A DNA stretch of 43,332 nucleotides from Virgibacillus subterraneus (GCF_900110695.1 NZ_FOEH01000011.1:1-43332), one strand, 5' to 3'. Shown: positions 18,793-26,407, counted from the first letter of the stretch. Notes: generated by a model from the letters alone, not told the origin. Program-made: numbers and translations.

Positions 18793-18972
18793 ATGGCTAA
18801 AAAGAAGAACTTTCCGCTAAGAATAGACCCGAAGTTATATGACATTTTACAGTCCTGGTCCAAGGATGAATTCCGCAGTGTTAATAGTCATGTGGAATAC
18901 TTACTTCGCGAATCAGCTATGAAAGCCGGAAGATTGCCAAAAACGGAAGATAAAAAAATAGGAGAAGATTGA
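18793..18972 (+). CDS. small Arc-type ribbon-helix-helix protein
   Basis: 59 residues, starting MAKKKNFPLRIDPKLYDIL. A short beta strand (NFPLRID) followed by two helices (LYDILQSWSKDEF, VNSHVEYLLRESAMKAG) is the ribbon-helix-helix layout of Arc/MetJ/CopG DNA-binding proteins; FRSVNSHVEYLLRE is the conserved turn and second helix. It would bind DNA as a dimer. A GAGGG ribosome site precedes it and a good terminator overlaps its stop codon. It is co-transcribed with the SPFH gene, so it may regulate that operon. No toxin-like partner of the usual type is adjacent. Confidence 0.82.
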   Translation: MAKKKNFPLRIDPKLYDILQSWSKDEFRSVNSHVEYLLRESAMKAGRLPKTEDKKIGED

Positions 18973-19010
18973 TAGGCTCTGCATTTTATATGTACAGGGC
19001 CTATTTTTTT
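18972..19010 (+). terminator. terminator of the SPFH/RHH operon
   Basis: A 10-bp stem ATAGGCTCTG / CAGGGCCTAT (one G-U pair) followed by seven Ts. Confidence 0.88.
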
Positions 19011-19089
19011 GTAATTTAAGAAACTATAAAATTTAAGTGCTGTGGAGCTAGACTTCCGAATCAGTCATGTCCAGCTCCAACTTACAGGA

Positions 19090-19140
19090 CCGGGTTCCTT
19101 AGGAAATATACTTTCATAAGAAACCCTTGAACGCGAATGA
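19090..19140 (+). repeat. dispersed repeat, module 2 copy
   Basis: GGGTTCCTTAGGAAATATAC then TTTCATAAGAAACCCTTGAACGCGAATG is divided here for length; it matches copies at 14404, 30397 and 33078. The outer arms GGGTTCTTA / TAAGAACCC pair, so the module can fold back on itself. Confidence 0.7.
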
Positions 19141-19209
19141 CAAATTATCTAATTTACTTATGCAATCACAATTCACTTTTAGTTTTGTAAAAGTTTTCTA
19201 AAATTTTTA

Positions 19210-19253
19210 TTGACAAATGATCAGCATGGTTATATAGTTAGTTGCATAACTAA
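19210..19253 (+). promoter_or_regulatory. strong SigA promoter with a probable GntR operator
   Basis: TTGACA (19210-19215), a 17-base spacer and TATAGT (19233-19238) are near-ideal. The inverted repeat TTAGTTGCATAACTAA (19238-19253) starts inside the -10 and covers the start site, and another AACTAA follows at 19263. Autoregulation by the GntR protein encoded next is inferred. Confidence 0.75.
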
Positions 19254-19280
19254 TCAACCGAATAACTAAGGGGCTTATTT

Positions 19281-19655
19281 ATGAAAAATCAGTTAGATGA
19301 AACTAAACCTATTTTCCTTCAGATTAAAGAACAGCTGGAAGACTCAGTCATCAACGAATCGGTTAAGCCGGGCGAACGGGTCCCTTCCACAAATGAATTT
19401 GCAGGCTACTATCAAATCAATCCAGCAACAGCTGCAAAAGGGATAAATGAACTTGTTAATGAAGGAATTTTAGTTAAACGAAGGGGTGTTGGGATGTTTG
19501 TGACAGAACATGCTAAGACAATTTTAATTAAGAAACGGAAGAAAACTTTTTATGAAAACTACATGCTACCTCTTAAGAATGAAGCGAACAAATTGAACAT
19601 CAGTAAGGAAGAATTATTGGAAATGGTGGAAAGAGGGGAAAATCATGAAAATTGA
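19281..19655 (+). CDS. GntR-family repressor, YtrA-like
   Basis: 124 residues, only a winged-helix DNA-binding domain (about 10-75: PIFLQIKEQLEDSVINESVK, then PGERVPSTNEFAGYYQINPATA) plus a short helical tail for dimerisation. It has none of the large ligand domains found in other GntR types. This compact form is the YtrA subfamily, which usually controls an adjoining ABC transporter. The gene overlaps the ATPase gene by 11 bases and lies directly behind a palindrome-covered promoter, the expected arrangement for an autoregulated operon. The inducer is unknown; YtrA relatives often answer to cell-wall antibiotics. Confidence 0.9.
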   Translation: MKNQLDETKPIFLQIKEQLEDSVINESVKPGERVPSTNEFAGYYQINPATAAKGINELVNEGILVKRRGVGMFVTEHAKTILIKKRKKTFYENYMLPLKNEANKLNISKEELLEMVERGENHEN

Positions 19656-20499
19656 AGTTAAAGACGTATCTAAAAAATATAAAGATACAAATGCGCTTGA
19701 TAATATTTCTTTCACGCTTAATGAACCTAAAATTTATGGATTGCTTGGAAGGAATGGTGCAGGAAAAACAACTTTTATGGAAATATTATCAGGACAAATA
19801 TTAGCATCGAAAGGACAGATTTTGATAGATGGAGAGCCTCCTTTTGATAACCAGCGATTAACAGAAGCGATTTGTTTAATTAAAGAAGGAAACAACTTTA
19901 AAAGAGATTTAAAAGTAAAAAATGTGCTCCGTATTTACTCATATTTTTATCCAACATGGGATCAGGAGCTGGCTGATGAATTAATAGCTGAATATAACTT
20001 AAATCTGAATGCCAAAGTAAAAGCTTTATCAAAAGGGATGGTATCAGCTCTAGGGATAATAGTTGGGCTGGCAAGTAAAGCACCAATTACAATTTTCGAT
20101 GAGCCATACATTGGACTTGATGCTGCAGCACGTAAGAAGTTTTATGAAATTTTATTGGAAGAATATGAATCTGAAAAACGAACAATTATTTTTTCCACAC
20201 ATTTAATTGATGAAGTTAGTCTAATGTTTGAAGAAGTTCTTATTCTGCAGGATGGAAAATTAGTATTAAAAGAAGAAGCAGAAGAATTGCGTAACAATAC
20301 ATGTGCTGTTTCCGGAACAGTTCAGGATGTAGAAGAATTTGTTAACGGTAAGGAAGTAATTCAGAGTAAGAATCTTGCTGGGATGATGACAGCCTATGTG
20401 TATGGAAGTATAGAACAAGCAAAATCAGCAGGCCTATCTGCAGAGGGAATTCCTATTCAGGAACTGATGATTTATTTAACGGAAAAGAAGGGGGCATAA
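19645..20499 (+). CDS. ABC transporter ATPase, YtrB-like
   Basis: 284 residues with Walker A GLLGRNGAGKTT (about 33-44) and Walker B ITIFDEPYIGLD with the H-switch FSTHLIDE. The ABC signature is unusual: LSKGM in place of LSGGQ, a variant seen in the YtrB group of exporters. The C-terminal ~70 residues form a small extra domain. It should drive the membrane protein encoded 2 bases downstream. The start lies within the 3' end of the GntR gene, with an AGAGGGG ribosome site, so the two are translationally linked. Confidence 0.9.
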   Translation: MKIEVKDVSKKYKDTNALDNISFTLNEPKIYGLLGRNGAGKTTFMEILSGQILASKGQILIDGEPPFDNQRLTEAICLIKEGNNFKRDLKVKNVLRIYSYFYPTWDQELADELIAEYNLNLNAKVKALSKGMVSALGIIVGLASKAPITIFDEPYIGLDAAARKKFYEILLEEYESEKRTIIFSTHLIDEVSLMFEEVLILQDGKLVLKEEAEELRNNTCAVSGTVQDVEEFVNGKEVIQSKNLAGMMTAYVYGSIEQAKSAGLSAEGIPIQELMIYLTEKKGA

Positions 20500-20501
20500 C
20501 G

Positions 20502-21203
20502 ATGGGCAGACAATTAAAAGGCCTACTTTATTTCTTTATTACTGATATTCGCTATTCACTTCTAATATTCTGGACGATTTTACTAAGCATATTAGTAGTT
20601 TCACTTGCATTCGCTTATTTTTTAATGGATGTAGAGAATGGAATGATGACGTTTAGTTTAACTGTACCAATGTATATTTATTGTGGAATCTTAGGGTTCT
20701 TAACGGTAAAAGAATCAATTCCATTTTCCATAAAGATGGGAGCAACTCGTAAAAGCGTATTTATTAGCTTAGGGATATTTTTTCTGGCTATCTCATTATT
20801 TATGGGTACAGCAGCTAGTATTCTTCAGGAGATTGTAAAAGTATTGGCAGAGATGACTGGCGTTGATACATTTTCATTTCTTCATCTGGCGTATTTTGTG
20901 GATAACACATGGTATACGAGAATCCTTATTGATACATCAATCATGTTCTTCTTTCTTGCACTCATGTTTGTAGTGGGGCTATTATTCTTTAAATATGGGC
21001 TTGCAGGAGGCGGAAGCTTTTTAGGAGTATTAGTAGTTTTATTACTTATAGGTATTGCTAAGGGCTGGATTGTCGATTTCTTTATTAACCTATTTTCAGA
21101 GATTGATTTGGCATTCTTTTATCAAATGTTAGGTTTAGGAATCGTAGTTTATTGTGTTTCCTTTTTATTCTTAAGAAGGATTACAACTGTGAAAGTAAAA
21201 TAG
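20502..21203 (+). CDS. ABC transporter membrane subunit of the GntR operon
   Basis: 233 residues with six predicted membrane segments and little soluble part. No family motif is strong. By position (2 bases after the ATPase stop) and topology it is the membrane partner of the YtrB-like ATPase. The conserved-looking stretch KESIPFSIKMGATRKSVFI near residue 70 resembles loops in ABC-2-type exporter subunits, where it contacts the ATPase. The likely role is export of a toxic compound or lipid-linked molecule; the substrate is not identifiable. A terminator follows. Confidence 0.8.
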   Translation: MGRQLKGLLYFFITDIRYSLLIFWTILLSILVVSLAFAYFLMDVENGMMTFSLTVPMYIYCGILGFLTVKESIPFSIKMGATRKSVFISLGIFFLAISLFMGTAASILQEIVKVLAEMTGVDTFSFLHLAYFVDNTWYTRILIDTSIMFFFLALMFVVGLLFFKYGLAGGGSFLGVLVVLLLIGIAKGWIVDFFINLFSEIDLAFFYQMLGLGIVVYCVSFLFLRRITTVKVK

Positions 21204-21236
21204 AGAGGCTGGAACTAAGGTGTTTTAGTCAGGGTA

Positions 21237-21296
21237 AAATCCGAACTATTATTCATTATTCTTGAAATAGAATTCGAATTAGTTCGGATTTATTTT
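21237..21296 (+). terminator. long-loop terminator after the GntR operon
   Basis: A 12-bp stem AAATCCGAACTA (21237-21248) / TAGTTCGGATTT (21280-21291), a 31-base loop, then ATTTT. Confidence 0.65.
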
Positions 21297-21310
21297 GCCG
21301 TTAAGAAACT

Positions 21311-21368
21311 ATAACTACTTTCTTACTGCTAAGTGCAACTAGGCATTCACCAAAAGGATTGGTGAATG
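21311..21368 (+). repeat. dispersed repeat, module 1 copy with perfect hairpin
   Basis: ACTTTCTTACTGCTAAGTGC then AACTAGG is followed by a perfect 9-bp hairpin CATTCACCA (21344-21352) / TGGTGAATG (21360-21368). In the copy at 41690 the corresponding arms differ but still pair. Confidence 0.75.
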
Positions 21369-21392
21369 TTAATTTTCTAATGTTGCTGATTA

Positions 21393-21764
21393 GATATAAA
21401 CTGCGAATTAGTGGAGGTTTTTTTTGTTCTAATGATGTTTGATTGCTTCGATTTAGGGGTCTTCGGAACGTGTTTCCCCATAGGAGTCTACGTATTCTGC
21501 CTTCACTGATAGAGATTTCCTGATTAATGAGTAATTATAGTCCTTAGAATTAACGTTTCGTTGAGTTATTCTAAGCTGCGGAAAAATGCGAGACTCCTAT
21601 GGGAAAAGGAACAGTCTGAAGACCCCGCGTACTGAGCGCTTTTTGCTCGTGAGGAGGCTGAAGCGTTCCCCATGTAAAGCGAGTATTTTTCCGCAGCGTT
21701 GGATTAGCACTCATCTTATAAAGAATAGAAGGAATTTACATAAAGTTACTTCGCAGTTTATATC
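21393..21764. repeat. 372-bp composite element with 15-bp terminal inverted repeats
   Basis: GATATAAACTGCGAA at 21393-21407 recurs exactly inverted at 21750-21764. Inside is a complete GC-rich unit (21575-21697, 123 bp) with its own perfect 13-bp ends GCTGCGGAAAAAT / ATTTTTCCGCAGC, and a partial copy of the same unit in the opposite orientation (about 21455-21503). No transposase gene is present. This accounts for most of the 660-base gene-free stretch 21204-21864; no coding sequence is supported there. Confidence 0.8.
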
Positions 21765-21864
21765 AACCACGTAATAGATCCAACCATTGAAAATGAACTT
21801 TCTAAACATCCTAGCCTGTTATTATCCATCTTTAAAGTTTTAGTTATGTCCCTGTCTCATTTCT

Positions 21865-22641
21865 TTAACTTGCCATTTCCTTTGACTTGAATGTGAAAAT
21901 CGAGCCTGCTACTAACAAAATAATTATAACTGTTGTTACAATTGCGGTACCTGTTAGTTCATATGGAACATTGCCAGATACAAGCATCTGGTTAATATAT
22001 CCTGAAATATTATTAGGACTCCATTCGAGTAGATGTGAAAAGATAGTTGTAATCAGTTTCATTACCAGAATCGTTGCAATCGTAAGAAATGCTACAAGAC
22101 CAGGTATTTTTAATAATGTGTTGTAAAAGATGGATAAGGACACAACTAATGCAAGCCATAGTCCATAAAAGAAAATAATTTGCAGAAGTTCACCAAAAGA
22201 TAATTCACCAAACAGAAGATTTACATAATACCAACTGGAAAGCATTCCTAATGCCAGGGCAGTCAGAGTTAATAATAGTACTGCAGCCCACTTGGCGGTA
22301 ATATAGTTTGTATAAGATACTGGTTTAACCAAAACTAGTTCAGAAACTCCACTTTTGCGTTCACCTGCTATTGTCCCCATGGACATAAGTACGATAACAA
22401 GTACACCAATACTGCTTATTTGCGATAAACTCATCATAACAACATCACTTGGAGTGAAATCGGGTAGCTGGAATTCAGTTCCCTCTGGCATCCCACCAAC
22501 AGCATCAATAATCTGTGGTAAGTAATAGCTCGAGACTGGATCCATGGTGGCGATTAAAATCATGACTAAAGGTACCCATATCCATTTGAAATTCCGGATA
22601 TTTTCTAAAAGTTCTTTTTTAAAAAGTGTCATCCATTGCAT
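21865..22641 (-). CDS. yxlG: ABC transporter permease, YxlG-like
   Basis: 258 residues, six membrane segments, an ABC-2 type permease. The segment GTIAGERKSGVSELVLVKPVS is the characteristic cytoplasmic loop that docks on the ATPase. Length and gene order (yxlE-yxlF-yxlG) match the last genes of the B. subtilis sigY operon, in which YxlF and YxlG form a transporter of unknown substrate. Its ATG overlaps the stop of the ATPase gene by one base, so it is translationally coupled. Confidence 0.85.
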   Translation of the reverse strand: MQWMTLFKKELLENIRNFKWIWVPLVMILIATMDPVSSYYLPQIIDAVGGMPEGTEFQLPDFTPSDVVMMSLSQISSIGVLVIVLMSMGTIAGERKSGVSELVLVKPVSYTNYITAKWAAVLLLTLTALALGMLSSWYYVNLLFGELSFGELLQIIFFYGLWLALVVSLSIFYNTLLKIPGLVAFLTIATILVMKLITTIFSHLLEWSPNNISGYINQMLVSGNVPYELTGTAIVTTVIIILLVAGSIFTFKSKEMAS

Positions 22642-23549
22642 TAGTTGCTCACCGCCTTCATAAACATGTCTTCGAGAGACGCGCGATTAATAGCAAAAGA
22701 TGTTAGTGGCCATTCTTCTTTAGAAGCAGCTGCGAGAATTTCTTTGCGCGCACTTAAAATATCCGTTGCCGTCACATGGATTGTGTTCCGATCCATGGAA
22801 CATGTTACGACCGATGGCAGGTTATCTATTTTGGCACGATAGTTTACTAGATCATCCTGAAATCTTAGTTCTATCTTAGCTGTCTGATACTTATGACGAA
22901 GTTCTTCCATGGAACCAGATTCGACTATTTTTCCTTCATGTAGAAGCAAGAGCTCATCACTTACTTCATCTGCATCCCCTAGAATGTGGGTAGAAAATAA
23001 AATCGTCATGTCTTCTTTCAACTCTTCCATTAAGGTTAGGACTTCCCTGCGCCCAATCGGGTCCAATGATGATACCGGTTCATCAAGCATCAGAAGCTTT
23101 GGATGATGAATCATAGCTTGGGCTATGCCAAGGCGTTGCTTCATTCCACCAGAATATTTACCGATTCGCCTATTCTTAGCTTCAGTCAGACCAACACGTT
23201 CCAAAAGCATTTCTGTGCGCTTGTTCGCTTCCTCTTTGGATAAATGTGCAAGGCGACCGACATAGATCAGAAATTCTTTCCCGGTCATCCATGCATAAAA
23301 GACTGGATATTGTGGGAGGTAGCCAATGTATTTTCTAATGTCATCATTTTGTTTCATACCAGAAAACGCAACTGATCCACTGGAAGGTTTAATTAATCCC
23401 GACAACATGCGTAGCGTTGTTGTCTTTCCAGCACCATTTGGTCCAATAAGAGCAATACATTTACCAGGCTGAAATTGAAAATTTATCTCATTAACTGCAG
23501 GTTTTCCGTCATAATTCTTAGTTAAATTATTAACCGTAAGTAACGCCAT
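22641..23549 (-). CDS. yxlF: ABC transporter ATPase, YxlF-like
   Basis: 302 residues with Walker A LIGPNGAGKTTT, signature YSGGMKQRLGIAQA and Walker B LLMLDEPVSSLDP, followed by the His switch FSTHILGDADE and a C-terminal extension of about 90 residues, typical of ABC-2 exporters of the DrrA/CcmA type. It is paired with the YxlG-like permease. It begins one base after the stop of the small membrane protein gene. Family members export antibiotics, bacteriocins or lipids; the B. subtilis operon is tied to the ECF sigma factor SigY. Confidence 0.9.
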   Translation of the reverse strand: MALLTVNNLTKNYDGKPAVNEINFQFQPGKCIALIGPNGAGKTTTLRMLSGLIKPSSGSVAFSGMKQNDDIRKYIGYLPQYPVFYAWMTGKEFLIYVGRLAHLSKEEANKRTEMLLERVGLTEAKNRRIGKYSGGMKQRLGIAQAMIHHPKLLMLDEPVSSLDPIGRREVLTLMEELKEDMTILFSTHILGDADEVSDELLLLHEGKIVESGSMEELRHKYQTAKIELRFQDDLVNYRAKIDNLPSVVTCSMDRNTIHVTATDILSARKEILAAASKEEWPLTSFAINRASLEDMFMKAVSN

Positions 23550-23768
23550 TTAATCCTGTCTCCTCCCGAAAATAAAATAGATAATTGGTCCAATTATGTT
23601 TATGAAGATAACTATAATGAACCATAGCCACTTAGGTCCGTTTGTTTTTTCGATTCTCACTAAATCAATTACAGAAATAATAAGTAAAATTCCCTGAATA
23701 ACAATTATAGGTGCAATAATGGCCCAATTAATTTCGCTAAATATATCTATTATTGTTGCTTCTTCCAT
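23550..23768 (-). CDS. yxlE: small membrane protein, YxlE-like (PLDc_N domain)
   Basis: 72 residues with two membrane helices (about 15-34 and 46-66) and the PLDc_N signature NGPKWLWFIIVIFINIIGPI ending in YFIFGRR. In B. subtilis the YxlE protein helps hold sigma factor SigY inactive. Here it opens a yxlEFG operon, but no sigY, yxlC or yxlD gene is adjacent. The ATG follows TGGAGTGA by about 7 bases and the transcript probably begins only about 25 bases upstream. Confidence 0.85.
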   Translation of the reverse strand: MEEATIIDIFSEINWAIIAPIIVIQGILLIISVIDLVRIEKTNGPKWLWFIIVIFINIIGPIIYFIFGRRQD

Positions 23769-23800
23769 GTTATTTCACTCCAATCGTTGTTGATAGTCTA

Positions 23801-23828
23801 TATACGAATTATGACGTGAAAAGGTTCA
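23801..23828 (-). promoter_or_regulatory. candidate ECF sigma-factor promoter for yxlEFG
   Basis: Read leftward: TGAACC (23828-23823), a spacer of exactly 16 bases, then CGTATA (23806-23801). TGAAC-N16-CGT is the classic ECF layout, and it stands at the right distance from the yxlE start. A SigA promoter of similar quality is not visible in the same place. Confidence 0.6.
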
Positions 23829-23845
23829 ATTTAATAGGAAAATAA

Positions 23846-24016
23846 TTATACACAAGGTTATTAACATTAAAGCCAACTTACACACAACGTTTTAGTGAAA
23901 TATCCACAATATAAACATGATGATAAAATTTTATGCACAACTAGACTGTGAATAAGTGGCATATATGTGGAGGGATTTTGAAGAGTTATTAACACTGTTA
24001 TTAAATTTGTGGATAA
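23846..24016. promoter_or_regulatory. cluster of DnaA boxes
   Basis: Against the consensus TTATCCACA: TTATACACA (23846-23854, +), ATATCCACA (23900-23908, +), TTATGCACA (23931-23939, +), TTATTCACA (23955-23947, -) and a perfect TTATCCACA (24016-24008, -). Weaker 7/9 sites occur at 23858, 23878 and 23986. One more perfect box is at 24512-24520. The first three point right and the last two left. The stretch has no coding sequence. Confidence 0.75.
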
Positions 24017-24050
24017 ATAGGAGGCTGTTTTATAAAAGATTGTTGCTACA

Positions 24051-24222
24051 GATATAAACTGCGACATAATGCCAAAAAACTCGAGTGCTATGACACCGCT
24101 CCAGAAATACACTTCGCTTTCCGTGGCCAACGCCTCAGATTCCTCGGAAGCAAAAAACGCTTCCTGCGGGATCTTCAGCTGTTGCTGTTCCCACAGGAAT
24201 CTCCGTGTATTTCCTGCGCTGG
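24051..24222 (-). repeat. dispersed GC-rich element, reversed copy with its flank
   Basis: GATATAAACTGCGA (24051-24064) repeats the terminal sequence of the element at 21393. About 35-50 bases later comes a reverse-orientation relative of the 123-bp unit (about 24098-24222). Together with the DnaA boxes it fills the 579-base gap 23769-24347; no gene is supported there. Confidence 0.7.
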
Positions 24223-24327
24223 ATTTGACTCGTTTGATCCTAAAAAAATTCACATATGGATAAAGTAAGATATTAAACCATTTAAACCAGCAGTTGGAAT
24301 ATGCGAGACTTATACGAAAAGAGCCAA

Positions 24328-24361
24328 ATAAAAAAGAAACCAAAGAATTACCTTTGGTTTC
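24328..24361 (-). terminator. yfhE terminator, overlapping the stop codon
   Basis: A 10-bp stem GAAACCAAAG / CTTTGGTTTC whose 5-base loop holds the yfhE stop; on the minus strand it is followed by TTTTTTATTT. Confidence 0.85.
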
Positions 24362-24476
24362 CTCTTTGAGATAACTGACCATGTATCTTGTCAGCCTGCT
24401 TAAATTCCTTCTGATAAAGTACTTCCTGTGTTTTGGACAAAAACTTTTCACGCTGGTCTTTTGGCTTACTTTTCAT
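24348..24476 (-). CDS. yfhE: YfhE-family small protein
   Basis: 42 residues, beginning MKSKPKDQREKFLSKTQEVL then YQKEFKQADK. The core LSKTQEVLYQKEFKQAD matches what I recall of the short YfhE family of Bacillaceae, and the gene sits where yfhE sits in B. subtilis, next to yfhF and facing away from recX. Highly charged and soluble, function unknown. GGGGGTTG precedes the ATG as an imperfect ribosome site; a terminator overlaps the end. Confidence 0.75.
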   Translation of the reverse strand: MKSKPKDQREKFLSKTQEVLYQKEFKQADKIHGQLSQRGNQR

Positions 24477-24544
24477 AGGACAACCCCCTCGCTTACGCTT
24501 TGGTGTTAGGATTATCCACAACAAACAAATATATACATTTCAAC

Positions 24545-25435
24545 CTATTCACGTTCTGTTTCCCGTAATGCCTCCTCAAGATATGGATATGAAAATTGAT
24601 AATTATTATCTTTTGCTTGTTGTGGTAAAACGAATTGTCCCTTTGTAATCAGGTGGCTCATTTCCCCAATTATCGTCCGGATTATAGGGGATGGGGTAGA
24701 GACCCAATATGGGCGTTTTAGTACCTTTGCCAATACTTTAGTGAAATCTTTATTACGCTTTGGATACGGGGAAGTGATATTAACAGCTCCACTTATATGC
24801 GCATTAAATAAGCAGAATTGAATAAGTTGGATAACATCTTCAATATGAACCCATGATACCCACTGCTCTCCATTACCTATTTTCCCCCCAGCAAACATTT
24901 TAATTGGAAGCTTCATGTAAGGGAGGGCACCTTCCTTACCCAAAATGACGCCAAATCGAGTGTAAACCGTTCGAATATCCAATTGTTCAGCCTGTTTTGC
25001 AGTTTTCTCCCAATCCACTACTACTTTAGCTAAAAAGTCATCACCTGGTTCTGTCGTATTTTCTGTAAAAATAGAATCCTCTGACGTTCCATAATAACCG
25101 ATTGCTGATCCAGTAATAAATACGTCTGGTTTTTTGTCCATCTGTTTCATAATATCAATAACTTTTTGTGTGGTCTCTATTCGGCTGGTTATAATAGCAT
25201 CCTTTTTCTTCTTAGACCAGTAACCAAATAAGGAATCTCCGGCAAGATTAATAACTCCATGAATTGTAGGGAGTTTTTCAACTTGATAATCATAACCTAT
25301 AAAAGAAGTTTTTTCGCTGTTTGTATGTTTTTCAGGAGAGCGTGTGAGTATGTAAACGTGGTGATCTTTATCGTTCAAAGCTTTTGTAAGGTGGCTGCCA
25401 ACAAAACCGGTTCCACCTGTAATTAATATATTCAT
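24545..25435 (-). CDS. yfhF: NAD-dependent epimerase-like protein, YfhF (TIGR01777 type)
   Basis: 296 residues. A Rossmann fold opens with MNILITGGTGFVGSHLTKAL; GVINLAGDSLFGYWSKKKKD and the TGSAIGYYG segment (catalytic Ser/Tyr region) are typical of the YfhF/SulA-like branch of atypical SDR proteins, and the C-terminal domain (DUF1731-like, LPQQAKDNNYQFSYPYLEEAL) is present. The reaction is unknown. The ATG at 25435 has GGAG 7 bases upstream; an ATG at 25459 has no ribosome site. It is divergent from recX, as in B. subtilis. Confidence 0.9.
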   Translation of the reverse strand: MNILITGGTGFVGSHLTKALNDKDHHVYILTRSPEKHTNSEKTSFIGYDYQVEKLPTIHGVINLAGDSLFGYWSKKKKDAIITSRIETTQKVIDIMKQMDKKPDVFITGSAIGYYGTSEDSIFTENTTEPGDDFLAKVVVDWEKTAKQAEQLDIRTVYTRFGVILGKEGALPYMKLPIKMFAGGKIGNGEQWVSWVHIEDVIQLIQFCLFNAHISGAVNITSPYPKRNKDFTKVLAKVLKRPYWVSTPSPIIRTIIGEMSHLITKGQFVLPQQAKDNNYQFSYPYLEEALRETERE

Positions 25436-25562
25436 TTTATCACTCCAGTAATTAATCACTATTATATTAGTTTATTCTATTTTAGAGCTTTTAGTATATC
25501 GATTCTTACAGTAGTGTCCGGGCAAAAAATCATGTTATCATTAGGGAAAGGGGTGAGAAACA

Positions 25563-26375
25563 TTGACAAAAATTACCCGGATCACTACACAAAAAAAACG
25601 TAAGAATCGGTTCAATATCTTTCTGGATGAGGGCCAAGGTGAAAAATACGGCTTCAGTGTAGATGAAGCGGTATTAATCGAGCATAAGCTTCGTAAAGAC
25701 CTTGATTTAGACGATACAACGATCGCCACACTTATCCAAAAAGATACATTACATAAATCATATACCCTTGCAATAAACTTTTTAAGCTACCGAATGCGAA
25801 CAAAAAAAGAAATTTATGATTATCTTGTTAAAAAAGAAGTTGATGAAGAGCATATTACGAAAATTATGGACAAGCTCCTCGATGAGGGGTTAATAGATGA
25901 TAAGCAGTTCGCTGACTCATTTGTCAGAACAAGAATTCAAACAGCAAGCAAGGGACCGATGCTTGTAAAAAAAGAATTAATGGATAAAGGTGTTTCCAAA
26001 TTAATTGCTAGTGAAGCGGTTGATTTGTTCACCTATGAGGAACAGCATGTGAAAGCAACAAAATGGGTTGAGAAAAAACTGAATACAAGTAAAAGCAACT
26101 CATTTAAGCAACAGGTTCAGCAACTGCAATCAACATTAATGCAAAAAGGGTTCACACAAGATGTTATCAAGGACGTGCTGGCGGACGTACAAGAAGAAAA
26201 AAATGACGATGCTGAATGGGATGCGATTGTGAAACAAGGTGAAAAGCTTCTTCGTAAACACCAGCAGAAGTTTGAAGGCTATGAATTACGCAATAAGATG
26301 AAAGAAGCTTTGTATAGAAAAGGGTTTACTTTCGATTTAATTGATACATTCCTAGAGGCCTCGCTTGATGAGTGA
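25563..26375 (+). CDS. recX: RecX, regulator of RecA
   Basis: 270 residues, all alpha-helical, with the repeated three-helix RecX modules; AINFLSYRMRTKKEIYDYLVKK and LLDEGLIDDKQFADSFVRTR are the clearest family blocks. It binds RecA filaments and modulates recombination. TTG start at 25563 after GGGGTGA. Length (270) is close to that of the B. subtilis protein (264). Its position between yfhF and yfhH is conserved, although an SDR gene has been inserted on the opposite strand after it. Confidence 0.94.
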   Translation: MTKITRITTQKKRKNRFNIFLDEGQGEKYGFSVDEAVLIEHKLRKDLDLDDTTIATLIQKDTLHKSYTLAINFLSYRMRTKKEIYDYLVKKEVDEEHITKIMDKLLDEGLIDDKQFADSFVRTRIQTASKGPMLVKKELMDKGVSKLIASEAVDLFTYEEQHVKATKWVEKKLNTSKSNSFKQQVQQLQSTLMQKGFTQDVIKDVLADVQEEKNDDAEWDAIVKQGEKLLRKHQQKFEGYELRNKMKEALYRKGFTFDLIDTFLEASLDE

Positions 26376-26378
26376 GGA

Positions 26379-26407
26379 TAGGGGGTTCGCTCATTAACTC
26401 CCCCCTA
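26379..26407. terminator. hairpin between recX and the SDR gene
   Basis: TAGGGGG (26379-26385) / CCCCCTA (26401-26407) lies between convergent genes. It has no T tract, so its activity as a terminator is doubtful. Confidence 0.4.

Noticed and set aside
21586-21774. A 62-codon forward frame in the composite element
   Set aside because: It lies wholly inside the inverted-repeat element and has Arg/Lys-rich chance composition and no ribosome site.
23846-24016. Chromosomal replication origin
   Set aside because: DnaA boxes are present but no dnaA/dnaN/rpmH/recF context and the neighbours are those of the yfh region; a DnaA-box cluster is the better reading.
23867-24451. A 194-codon leftward frame across the DnaA boxes and the GC-rich repeat
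   Set aside because: It reads through repeats, has no ribosome site, a poor composition and overlaps yfhE; an open frame by chance.
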